The position numbers and the translations under genes are program-made. From Posidonia oceanica (lineage: Eukaryota; Streptophyta; Magnoliopsida; Alismatales; Posidoniaceae): 64,000 nt of DNA. The stretch is taken from NCBI GenBank assembly GCA_037176725.1, contig JAZBRS010000029.1:121925001-121989000 (forward strand), given 5' to 3'. Below, in pieces: positions 43,226-53,875 of this stretch. Within the stretch, counting starts at the first letter, position 1. Each line of letters begins with the position of its first letter. The notes below the pieces were generated by a model. That model saw nothing but the letters and a program-made list of their open reading frames with translations. It was not told where the DNA came from and did not search any database.

Positions 43226-44385
43226 GCAGTACTCCGGCTTTCGCCTTGGCCTTCTTGCCTCTTGCTTCTGTGTTTTCCTTGCCTTTTGTTTTCGCTTGCC
43301 TCACCTACTTACCTGCTTGCTTGTTTATTTATCAGCTTTATGCCATGATTGCTTGTGCTGCTTTATTTACCTACATCACATGTCTAAATACCTGCTTGGC
43401 ACACCGTGCATGCCTTTTGAGTGATGAATGCTTCCTTTCACACCAATGCAATGCCACTACACCTACACATGCTATGCATACCTGCTTTTGCCATGATAAG
43501 TGTTTTTCCTTTCACTATCATGCTCACACACACGTACACATGCCATGCCCATGCCTTTTGCAATGATGTGTGTTGTCTGCTTGCCATGATTGGGTGATTT
43601 TCTTTTCTTTTTGCATTAAGCCTAAGGACAATTAGAGACTGATTGCTTCCCCCAAGGCTAACTAAAAACTACAAGTAAAAAGAACCTCTAGGAGCAACTA
43701 GAGACTGCAAACACACCTACACCCCCTTTGAGTTAATAAAATATGCAAGATAAAACATGAAGCATTTGCATAAAGCATCATATAGGGCATGCATTCTTCT
43801 CATCTGAGTCCACCTATAGTCTGAGAAGGATAGTCCCGGTCTCTTGCCCCCAGCGCTTTGGCGTGGTGTAAGTAGATCGGTCTGTCCCCCCTTGTCAGGG
43901 GGCCGCGTCGGTGTTAGTAGAGGGTACCACCCATGCTTCTGGCAGGGTGAAGGCCACCTATGCACCACTACATCACCACTTGAACTTTGTGCCAGGTTTA
44001 AGACGTGGGACCTGCTTTTTTCTAGCCTGAGTCGGCGACCTGTACACCCCTAAGCGCCCGAAGTAGACTGCCTACTAGGACACCCTAGATTGGTGAGGGA
44101 GAGCATGCTAGAAAGCATACATCTGCATTCATATCATACATCAAAACACTTGCTTTTACTTTCGGGTTCTAATCCCCTGTTATTCGTTTGCCTTTCGCAC
44201 AGAGGTCAGTCAGCGAGTTCCTTAGCTGGAGCTTGAGTGCCTTCTCTTACTGACGCCCCTGCTGCGAGCCTTGCTTCTGACCATCCCCCCTTCCGAGCTA
44301 CTTTGCTTTAGCAAACATAACTCCTCCTAGGATTCGCCCCCTTGCCCCCTCTCGTAGCCCTGTGATCACCCATTCTTGGTCAACG
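43226..44385 (+). other. Untranslated leader of element E
   Basis: Collinear with the leader of C. The hairpin at 43885-43901 reads CCCCCCTTGTCAGGGGG. No conserved frame. Confidence 0.7.
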
Positions 44386-45715
44386 ATGGCCCAGTTTGTT
44401 GGTGATTCCTAGGTCCCTGTTGCCCCGGAGGTGGCCCCTCTTTTGGTCCTTTCGGCTCCCGCATTGACTCCCTTTGTGCCAGCGTCTCCTTCTCTGGTAC
44501 AGCTGCCTCCCTCTTATTCTGTAGGGCAGTGGCAGGCTCCGCCGGACCTGATTGCCGAGACTGTCTTGGTAACCGCCGCCCGCGCTCCGGAGACACTGCT
44601 GACTCCTCCTCCCAAGGGTAATGTCACTTTTGACACCCACCCTACTGCGGGAAATTACACCTTACGACCTCCGCCCCTTGGACAATCTACGTCCTAGCCG
44701 CTTGACTCTAGTCCCCTGCCGATCCTGCAACTTAGCATACCTACTGACGGGTCTCCTGAGATGCAGTATCAGCAGCTAATGGAGACTGCCCAGAGACTGC
44801 AGGGCATGGCTCTATCTCTCCACCCATCATTTACCCCTGTTGCTCTCGAGGCTCCGCTGCGACCTGCTCTCGCATCGCAGGCATTCCCTTCTACTCCCCC
44901 GCCCAGACCATCGCCTCAGCTACTCACTGCTCAGGCGATGGGGGCCCAGCTTCCGCCTCCTACATATGCACAACACCCTACACAGCATCCTCTTCTAGCA
45001 CCTGGTGTTCAGTCCGTAGGGCTGGTCGGAGCACAGTATCCCTCTGGTCCGCAGCCCGGCATCGTGCCGGTGCAAGCTGACGCTCCAGCACTCTGCATCA
45101 CCTATTACTCAGCATGCTAGTTATTCATACCCCCTACATCAGCAATACCCTATCCTTGCATACATGCCAGCACACACAACACACCCACACGGATACGCCG
45201 CCCATCCCATCGCTCCACCAGGCGATGTGATGGTTGACCCAGAGGAGTACCTTGGTGCAACTTATGTGGCGTATGTGGCCCCTGCCCCTGCTGTACCACC
45301 TCCTTTGGCAGCAGCTCCAGAATCCAACGACGACAACTTCGCCGTTCTGGAGAAAGCACTTCGACAAGTGCAGGGTACAGACCACCAGTCTTACCAGTTC
45401 CGGGACCTCTGTTACTTCCCAAAGGCAGTACTCCCCCCAAAGTTCAGCATCCCGGTATTTGAAAAATACAATGGTAGAGGCTGCCCAATAGCACATCTGA
45501 AGGCGTACTGCGGAGATCTCGCTCACCTCCAGGCTGATGAGAGGTTGCTAATCCGCTTGTTCCAGAAAAGTCTAAGTGGCCCTGCGCTCAAGTGGTTCAC
45601 CTCACTTGATATGGCCAGCATCAAGATGTGGAACGACCTCAGCCAGGCGTTCCTAGGACAATATTCCTTCAACCTGGACCTGGTCCCTAAGCACGCGGAC
45701 CTGGTCACAGCAAAG

Positions 45716-45718
45716 TAG
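45716..45718 (+). other. Amber codon in gag shared with elements A and C
   Basis: AAG TAG AAC at the same alignment position as 23468 and 9184; D has CAG. Confidence 0.85.
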
Positions 45719-46530
45719 AACCCCGGCGAGCCGTTCGGGGAGTATGTTGGCTGCTGGCGTGCACTCACTTCGCAGGTTCGAGACGAACCCTCTGATGAGG
45801 AGTCCCTCGAGATTGTGATTGGGGGTGCGCAGCCCGCTGTTGGGGCTCTGCTCAGCATTCAACCTGTCACAACCTTCACTGCACTGATTCAGGCTGGCAC
45901 CTGTGTGGAGAGTTCGCTACGGAGTGGCACCTTCCCGGCGCTCTTTGCGTTTGCCAAGCAGGCCACCACCAGTGGCAACAGTAGCAACACCAGCAGCAAC
46001 CCTAGCAGCAACAGCAGTGGTACCACCAGCAGCCGGCCCAAGAAGAAGGACTCTCTGAAACCTGCTGTTGCTTACGACAACCCCTTGCCCGTGCCTGTTC
46101 AGCTGGCGGTCTGGCCTCCCCCAAATCAAGTAGTATATGCACCAGCACCTAGGGCACCTCCCACACCACAAATCACCACCACTGCCCAACCGGTGTACCC
46201 TGCCGCACCAGTCCGGCAAGTGCAGCCCCAGGAGCAAAGGCGACCATGGCGTCAATTCACCCCACTGGTGGAGCCGTTAAGCACCGTCCTCCCCAAGGTT
46301 GTGACATTTTTGAGGTTTTCCGAGGCTCGCCCATTGCCAAATCCACTTCCGCATTGGATAAGGCGCACCTTTTTTGCGACTTTCATTGAGCCACCGGGCA
46401 CTCGACAAACAGTTGCCTCACTCTACGAGACGCCAATCAGAACCTGATCGATTCGGGAACGATTTCGATCCACACACACGAGGCACCTTCTTTTGTCCCT
46501 TCATCAGCATTAGCCCCTGCACAAGCATTA

Positions 46531-46535
46531 GCATC
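46531..46535. repeat. Presumed target site of element D
   Basis: GCATC precedes the LTR of D. The second copy should lie beyond the right edge of the window, so the duplication cannot be confirmed. Confidence 0.4.
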
Positions 46536-46989
46536 TGTTGACACCCCATCTTGGCAGGCCTGGACCCTTGGAGCCCTCCTTGGTGATTGCTGGATCAAAC
46601 CCCAACCAAACCCTAACCCTGGTCCCTCTTCTCAACCCTTCAAAATCAGCCTGTCTTGGCCTAAACCTTTACCCCCCTTCCCAACCTCTGAACCTAACCA
46701 AAATTCATAGGAAAACCCACCACTATCCACTCAACAAACCTACCCAAAAACCTAGGATTTTCCAAGCCTGACCCATTCCCAAAAACCCTAGAAAACTTAG
46801 GTGAAACTACCCTTTTTCTATGCCTTGAAACCCCTCCAAAACCTCCTTAGAATCAAACCAAAATTCCAGACCCAAGACTTCAAAACCTAGACTACCCACC
46901 CACCAATTTTCACCCCATTCTAAGACCATTAGGACCCTCTTTCACCCAAATTATCCTTTTCTCTCTCCGGGATTATCATTTTCTCTCTC

Positions 46990-48240
46990 CTCTCTCTCTC
47001 CTGATTATCATCGCTCTTTTCATCCCTTTCTGATCCTTTTTCTGGTCTGGCTGTGGGCCCCCTCTGTGCTTCTATCCTTCCTCTATCCTATCCCTATTTT
47101 TACTTTATTTTTAACACTTTTTCTGAATTTTTAAAAATCGTTTTCCTCCAACCTACCTTTTTCCTTTTATTCCCCTTTTTATTCCATTTTTTTTCCTCCT
47201 TCTCTTTTCCCTTTTCTCCCTTTTGCAAAAATCCACAAAAACCCATAAAAATCTGTAAAATCTCAAAACATAAAACAAACAAATCAGTACCCTAAGAAAA
47301 ACAATTAAAAAATGTTAAACAAGCAATTAACAACTTAAACTTAACTTAAGCAAGCTAAAAAGAAGACTAAACATGCAAACTAAAAAATGCAAAACAAATC
47401 AAAAGAAAACACTGAAAAATCAGGAAAAAAGCTAAAACAAAATCAAAACCCACCAAAGGTAAGAACCCATCAGAAGAATTAAAAAACAAACCCTAAAAAG
47501 GAGAATTAAAAATCAAACATTAAAACAAATAATTAAAAAAGGCAAAGGACTTAACCTAGTAAACACAAGAAAAACAAGTTAAAAACTTAATTTAAAAAGA
47601 AAAGGAAAACACATCTGAAAAGCCTAAAAGATACTCTATTAAACCAGAAAAAATCCAACTAAAAACTTCAAGAAAAAACCAATAAATAAAAATCCAAACA
47701 TAACTTAAAAGATTTAAGAAGGAAAAACCCTAAGAAGACTACAACTTGAAAACATAAAACCAACCCTGATTAATAGGAAAATAAATCCTAAAAAATCCTA
47801 ATTAATATCCTAAGTGTCCAGCAAAAGAAATGAAATTTTTAAAATAATTTAAAAAGGGATTAACAAACGTTTAAACAAGTGAAAACCAATTAGGAACAAA
47901 ACCAAAGTCCTAAAACCCTAATCAAGCCCAAAACACATTAATCAACTCAAAATAACCATTAAAAATCTTAATTAAAATCCTAATCTACAGTACAACTCTT
48001 CTAATATTTTTATTTATTTTTTAGTTTATTTTCACCTATTTTATTTCCCCATTCTACCCTCTCTTTCTTTCTTCCTTCTTTCTTTCTTTCTTTCTTTCCT
48101 TACTGGGCTCAATCCGGCCTGCTTCTTCTTTTTTCTTTTTTTTCTTTCTTTTTCTCGGCCCGCAGCAGTCCGGCCCGCTTCCCTCTCCTCCTTCTTCTTC
48201 CTCTCCTCCTCTGTGTTTCTCTCCACCGATTTTTCTTCCC
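46990..48240 (+). other. T-rich, A-rich and pyrimidine tracts of the LTR of D
   Basis: 47050-47230 is T/C-rich, 47280-48000 is A-rich, and 48050-48240 is almost pure pyrimidine (TTTCTTTCTTTC, CTCCTTCTTC). These mirror 7370-8278 and 15960-17240 on the other strand. No gene. Confidence 0.6.
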
Positions 48241-49870
48241 GCGAGCTCGCGACTACAGCATTCCCTCCTTTGTTCAAATTCGAGCCTCCATCTTATCGTC
48301 TACAGAACTCGCCGCCTCTCTTCTATCTCAGCACCGATTCTGGGAGGCATCAAGTGCCTGTCATCTCGCCGGCTGCTGGTCCCTTCAGCTGCAGTGACGC
48401 CGGTGGAATTCAAACCACTGGCTCGCGCCCAACAGTCTCCTCCTCCTCTTTTTTTAGCCCGTTCCTCCTTCAATCCGGGAGAGCAGAGGGAGGCAATCAG
48501 AGAGAACTAAGGAGAGAGCGAACCAGTGCGAGAATAGGATCAGACCAGAGTCCGGACTTTCCTTCCACCAGTGCAGCCTCCCTTCTCCTGGGCATTTTCA
48601 TCCAGTTCCAGAGTGAAGAGAGAGTAGAGGAGAGTGTTTGAGAGCCACCCTTGCATCTCGGAGAGAAGCCCCCACTTCAGACCGATCCCCACACCCAATT
48701 CTCCCCTTTTCTTCTCTGAAAAGTTCAGCAAACGCCCTTCTTCCATTCCCAGCTAACCAACACCCTTCCTAGCCTTCATCCTTCTCCTAATTCCTTCCCC
48801 AAACTCACCCAGCACACAGCCATTTCCCCTCATCTTCCTACAGCCATTCCACCACCCGAAACACCTTCAAACCATTCCGAACACCCACAGCAACCCAACT
48901 CCAACCCACCAGACAATTCCCCTCACCACAGCCCGCTGCTTCCTTCCAAACTCCACCCAATAATCCACCAGACATCCACCTTTCCAGAGCCTCCGACATC
49001 AAACCAAATCATCCACCACAGACCTTAAACTCCACTTCAAACACTTAACCTTATTTCTGTCAGAAATCAACCCAGACCTCAAATTCCCCTCCACTCGTAC
49101 CAGAAACCTTCTCCGAGCATCCAGCTACACTCCTCAGCCCTCCAGCAACCACCCGGAGGGTCCCATCCAGTCCGACGTGCAGCAAACAGTCCCCCCGACC
49201 TCCGGCTGCCTCTGTGAACCCACGATCAGTCAGATCTTCCGCCGGTCTTCGCAGCAGCTGTCCAACCATCCAGGAAGCTCCGGAGGGTCACTCTGAGTCG
49301 ATCCCAGTCCTCGCGAGCAGCAGACAGCATCCATAGCGACCGGACGAGTTCCACCGGCGACCTCTGAAGCCACCTGCGTCGGGAGGACATCCCAGCCACG
49401 GAAACAGGTATATTCTTGCTCCCTTAGTCTCCTTTTCATCCTGTGTTGCTTCTCGGCCTTTTAGAAATAGGTTCCCGGCCCTCTTGCCCTGCTTCTGCTC
49501 GCCGCTCCGGTCGTCTTCTCCGGCGCAGTTCTTCGGTCGCTTCGTCGCTCCGGGCAGCGGAACGCAGCTCCCGCGATCGTCTCAGCTCCGCACGAGTCCC
49601 AGGAGCGTTCCCCAGCCCTCATAACGCAGCATCGCTGCGTTGATCGGCCGGACGAACCTCCTGAGGCTCTGCAGAGCTCCGGCGACTGCTCCAGCGCGCT
49701 CCAGGCTGCGTCGTCCTCCGCCGAGCATCGTCCGACCTCCGTCAGGACCTGGAGGCGCCTCCCCACCGGTCTGCGCCGCTCCAACACCCCCGTGCCGGCG
49801 TTCATGGACGCTGGCAGCTTGCTGCTACAGTGTCCATGGCCGTCGGCCATAGCACTGTTCACTTATTTTT
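48241..49870 (+). other. GC-rich block of the LTR of D
   Basis: Short open frames occur on both strands but none is conserved with A or the solo LTR as protein. A 15-base phrase GCTTCTCGGCCTTTT near 49448 matches the 5' end of plant U2 snRNA but nothing around it does. Confidence 0.5.
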
Positions 49871-49879
49871 CTGATATCT

Positions 49880-50840
49880 AAGTTTTCTTGCAAATATTGC
49901 ATTTCTGGTCTGAGTTTTTTCATTTTTACATTCCAGTCCTTATTTCATTTATTCTGCTTAGTTTTTAATTAAATACTTTGCTAAATTGCGCGATCTGTTT
50001 ATGTTTTTCAATATTTGCAAGTAGATCCTTTTACTGTGCTGTGCTGCTTTAATTTTTTGTAGTTTAGTCCTCCTGTTCTCAGTTTTTGCACCTAGATCCT
50101 GCATTTAATCAGTTCATTTATTTACTCATATTTACCATACTGTATTGCATCCTGGCCCCTTGCATGTTTTTATTTTTGCATTTAAGTCCATGCACTGTAG
50201 AAACTTAGGTTCTGATTTTTATTTTTGGTTGATGCATTGCATATTAGCCCCTCTGCTTTATCATATTTACAGTTAGGTCCATTTTAAATGGACAGTAACT
50301 GTGCTGCATCCATTTTAGCTTATTAAATTGCATTTTTAACCCCATGTTTTCCAGAAATTGCACCGTGGTCCTGTCATTTAAATTCCAGAGCATATTTTCC
50401 ATACTAAATTGCATTTTCAGCCCCTGCATGATTTGAAAATCACATCTAGGTCCCTGCATGTTTTAAAAAATCATGTGAAAAGACCATTTTGCCCCTAGGT
50501 AACATTTTAGCCCCTATGCCTACCAAATTTCGTACAGACCTTCCACTAGTACCCCCAGACCCCCCAGGACCTTGTTTTCTGGAAAATTTGCATTTTAGAC
50601 CCCAGATTTTCTCAAAATTGCACTCTGACCCCTTTTGGTTTCAAAATCTCTTTTAAAACATACCTTCTTTTCAAAACACCTTCCTGAGCCTAGTTTTTTG
50701 CCAAATAGACCCTTGGCTTCCCCTGTTTTCAAAGTCTTCTCCTGTGGAACCCTGTCTTCTGGAAAATTTGCACTTTTAGCCCCTCTTCTTTTTCAAAATG
50801 CCTTCTGAACTCCTAGTTTTTCCCAAATTACTTCTCTTTG
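49880..50840 (+). repeat. Degenerate AAATTGCA-containing tract in the LTR of D
   Basis: Sense-strand version of the TGCAATTTT tract. Phrases such as AAATTGCATTTT and TTAGCCCCT / CCTAGGTCC alternate every 30-45 bp, with 50570-50830 the most regular part (GGAAAATTTGCA at 50581 and 50761). Confidence 0.62.
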
Positions 50841-51590
50841 CTTTTCTTGCTTTCGCATGCATCCTGCACTCATTTAGTCTTGCATTTTAGCACCTTCTTG
50901 CACACACTAAGCACTTCTAGCTCCCTTTCACTTGGGAGGACCTTTTTGCACATCCCTAGGACCTCCTGAACACCTAGATCTGTTCTTCTCTCCTGTTCTG
51001 GCCTCTCTGCTTCGGAGCTGCGATATCTTCCAATCCGGCCGTTGGATCTTCTCAAATGAGCTGCCCAGGCAACCGCAGCGAAGCGCTCTTCAGCATGGAC
51101 CAGACAGATTTCAGATCAGGCTCTCGGATCTCCAGGTATGTCCTCCTGAACCCCTGCATTGCATTCATTTGCATGGCATTTGCACAGTTTTCCTTGTTTT
51201 CGCTTTCTGTCTCTTCGAGCATGTAGAATAGGACTTCCCCTTTCTGCTTGTCTGTTCAAATCCTCGTTTCGCGTTTCTCTATGTGTTTCGTGTTGTGTTC
51301 TTCCTGGATTTGCCACTTTATGTGACTTTCTTCCCCTCTTTCCACGATCCGATCGCATCGCGAGCTTTGGGCAGCATGCGAGACACATCGTGGAACGGTT
51401 TAGTGGGGAACAGCCGCAAGAAGGTGATAATCCCTCCATTTGCCCCTTCTCCCCTCAGAAGGTCTTCACACCTACTCTGAGCAGTCCTAAACAGCGTTTG
51501 TTCTTATACACACGTTGTCTTGCCTCCCCTTCGCCCCCTTCCAATCTCTCTCCGCATCCTCGCATTTGCATGGCTTTTTCGAGGTTTTTG
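50841..51590 (+). other. Unique LTR sequence of D between repeat tracts
   Basis: Homologous to 12870-13610 of A on the opposite strand. No conserved frame. It holds no more than short open stretches such as 51159-51590, which continue into the 30-bp array and are artefacts. Confidence 0.55.
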
Positions 51591-51905
51591 CTTCGCTGTT
51601 TTGGCACCGTTTCGCGTGCCCGCCCTCGTTTTCGCTCCGTTTTGCGTACCCATCTGTTTTCTTGTCTCGTTTTGCGCACTGTCTTGCCTTCTCGTTCGTT
51701 TTACGTGCCGGTTTCTTTCTCTCGCTCCGTTTTGCGTACCTTTCTGTTTTCTCGTCTCGTTTTGAGTAGTTTCCTGTTTTCTTGCCTCGTTTTGCGTGTT
51801 GTCTCGCTTTCTTGCTTGTTTCGCGTGCCGATTTCGCTTCTCTGCATCGTCTTGCGTGCCTTTCTCGTTTCTCGCCTCGTTTTGCGTATTTTGCGCCGTT
51901 TTCCC
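51591..51905 (+). repeat. 30-bp minisatellite in the LTR of D (about 10-11 units)
   Basis: The core GTTTTGCGTGCC or a variant recurs at about 51608, 51638, 51668, 51698, 51728, 51758, 51788, 51818, 51848 and 51878. The spacing is a steady 30 bp although the units themselves have diverged. The array is directly upstream of the candidate promoter. Confidence 0.88.
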
Positions 51906-51960
51906 TTGCATGTCGATTGCATTGCATGGTTTTCTCGCTGTTTCGTTTTCTCGCTTGCAT

Positions 51961-51975
51961 TTGCATATAGGGCTA
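51961..51975 (+). promoter_or_regulatory. Candidate TATA element of the LTR of D
   Basis: GCATATAGGGCTATGATG follows the minisatellite and sits about 580 bp before the LTR end. It is shared with A but not with C, E or the solo LTR. Transcript start is unknown. Confidence 0.3.
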
Positions 51976-52154
51976 TGATGCTTACTGCCTGGAGTTCCCA
52001 CGAGTTAGGTTTCGCCCAATTCGGAACACGGACAGCGCAGCTGAGCACTTAGAGAGCACGTTTACTTCCTTGCATTGTTTCTTCCCACTTAGAGCACTCC
52101 TCGAGCATTCATTTAGGCAATCATAGGCACATAGGCATCCAATCCTGCATCCTT

Positions 52155-52295
52155 CTGCGTATGCGAGCGTAAGCCTAGAAAGACCGATTTTCGGGCGTGT
52201 CGGGGGTGCCTAATACCTTCCCCGCACGTAACAGGAGTCCTTACCCTGTCTTTTGGCCCGCAATGACCGTACCGCCCTTATCCTAGGTTAGAGTC
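52155..52295 (+). promoter_or_regulatory. Conserved LTR 3'-proximal block (element D)
   Basis: CTAGAAAGACCGATTTTCGG, GGGGGTGCCTAATACCTTCC, GTAACAGGAGTCCTTACCC, TTATCCTAGG; shared with all other LTRs in the window. Confidence 0.62.
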
Positions 52296-52546
52296 ATCGC
52301 ATTTGCATGTATTTGCATTTGTTTCCCTTTGCATTGCTTGGCTTTGCATTTCTTGCTTGGTTTTGCGCGTCAATTCACGCATTACCCCGGTTTTCCTCGT
52401 CTTCCGTTAATAGACGTGGTGGCGACTCTGATTTGTCTTATCTTTCCCTTTTCTCCTCGATTTTAAGTGTTTTTCGAGTTGAGCCTCTTCCTCGGATCTC
52501 AATCGCCGCTAAATAGCGAGCCTGGTTCCGATCGGGATCGCTACAG

Positions 52547-52564
52547 TGGCGACTCTGCTGGGGA
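52547..52564 (+). promoter_or_regulatory. Primer binding site of element D
   Basis: TGGCGACTCTGCTGGGGA, one base after the LTR end. This is the least mutated PBS in the window and is taken as reference. The 3' nine bases pair with arginine-type tRNAs. Confidence 0.87.
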
Positions 52565-53875
52565 CTGCTAGACTCCGGCTTTCGCTTCTGGCTTTTTCGC
52601 TCGTTTGTTTTGCAGCTTTGTCTGCCTTGTGTGCCTTCTTTGCCTGTTTTGCTCGCTTCTTTGTGCAAACCCCTAGCAAGTCGCTTCGTGGCTACTTTGC
52701 TTGGGTTTTGCACCTCTTTCGCCTCGGTTTGCGCTTCCTCTTGCTTGGCTTCGCTTATGTGCTTGTTTATTTACTTATTGTCTTGCTTATACTCCTATTT
52801 CTTTTACAGTCTGCTTACTTTTACCTTATTTTGCCTTACTTGCTTATTATTGCTTTAATTCTTGCACATTGCATGTCTACATACTTTGTTTGGCTAAAAT
52901 ACATGCTTTTTGGATGTTGAATGCTTCTTTTACACTCTTGCTATGTCACTACGCACGCACATACTATGTTTACATGCCTTTTGACTTGATGAATGTTTCT
53001 TTTTCACCATCATATTCACAAACACTCGCACATGCCATGAACCTGCCTTTTGTTGTGTTGTATGATTGGTTGCTTGCCATTTTGACTGATTTTCTTCCCT
53101 TTTGCACTTGCCATGCCTAGGATAGTAGAGACTTGTCTGCTCTCCCCATGGTTAACTAAAAAATGCAAGTAAAAAGAACTCCTAGGGGCAACTAGAGACT
53201 ACAAACAATCCTTCACTCCCTTTGGTTAATAAAATGCGCAAGATAAAAAACTCTAATCATTTGCATAAGCATCATATAGGGCATGCATTCTTCTCCTCTG
53301 AGTCCACCTACTAGTCTGCGAAGGACGATTCCGGCCTCTTGTTCCACTGCTTTGGGCGTGGCATAAGTTGGTCGGTCCGTCCCCTCCTTGTCCGGGGGTC
53401 GTGTCGGTGTTAGTAGAGGGTACCACCCACGCTTTGGCGGGGTAGAGGCCACCAACGCACCACCCTGTCATTACCTGAGCTTTGGGCCGGGAGTTAGACA
53501 GGGGACCTATTTTTTTCTGACCTGAGTCGGTGACCCGTACATCCAGGGATACCCGGAGTAGACAACCTTACTAGGACACACTAGTTAGGTGAGGGGGGCA
53601 TACTAGAAAGCATGCATATCATTCACGCCACTTAACTAACTCATTTGCATTCATCCTCTAGTTTCTAACCCTAATTTCCTTCTGTTGTGTCAGCGTGATC
53701 GGTAAGCGAGTTACCTTTGCCAGAGCTTGAGTACCGACCCTCGTTGCCCCCCTTTTGCGACTTAGTTCGCGACCATTCCCCTTCCGAGCTATCCGCACTT
53801 GCGACGATAGCTCCTCTTAGGAAGCATCGCTTGAATACCCGTCGCAGCCCAGTTCTCACACGCTCTAGGTCAGCA
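52565..53875 (+). other. Untranslated leader of element D
   Basis: The LTR-proximal half is T-rich. Conserved blocks from about 53270 to 53600 match A, C and E, with the hairpin at 53380-53398 (CCCCTCCTTGTCCGGGG). The gag frame is open for about 53 codons upstream of the first ATG, but it has no in-frame ATG there. Confidence 0.7.

Larger units (their letters stand above)
39710..46535 (+). mobile_element. Element E: Tat/Ogre-type LTR retrotransposon, 5' part
   Basis: It has a complete 3.5 kb 5' LTR, PBS, leader and gag, and is then interrupted by element D inside gag. It is of the same LTR subfamily as C (TGTAGACACC start). The protease, pol and 3' LTR of E should lie beyond D to the right. 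Confidence 0.9.
44386..46535 (+). pseudogene. Gag of element E (broken, interrupted by element D)
   Basis: ATG at 44386 gives MAQFVGDS followed by TAG at codon 9 (Gln in C). Another TAG is near 44695, and a two-base loss near 45072 shifts the frame. The Gag core (45164-45718) keeps FRDLCYFP, FEKYNGRGCP and GPALKWFTSLD and ends at TAG 45716. The next segment (45815-46447) includes an Asn/Ser/Thr-rich stretch and ends after a one-base loss near 46359 that destroys the zinc knuckle. The frame is cut at 46535 by the LTR of D. Confidence 0.9.
46536..52545 (+). mobile_element. 5' LTR of element D (6010 bp)
   Basis: TGTTGACACCCCATCTTGGC start and GGGATCGCTACA end, followed by G and the PBS. It is collinear with the minus-strand LTR of A. 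Order: an ACCCTAA-rich block, A-rich stretch (47280-48000), pyrimidine tract, GC-rich block (48200-49860), TGCAATTTT-type tract, 30-bp array, candidate TATA, conserved block, end. Confidence 0.92.

Noticed and set aside
49447..49463. GCTTCTCGGCCTTTT, identical to the 5' end of U2 snRNA
   Set aside because: The match is about 15 bases, the following sequence does not continue as U2, and the site lies in the GC-rich part of an LTR.
53717..53875. Extension of the gag frame of D upstream of the ATG
   Set aside because: The frame is open but starts with TTG and has no in-frame ATG; the protein start MAQ at 53876 is the one shared with A, C and E.
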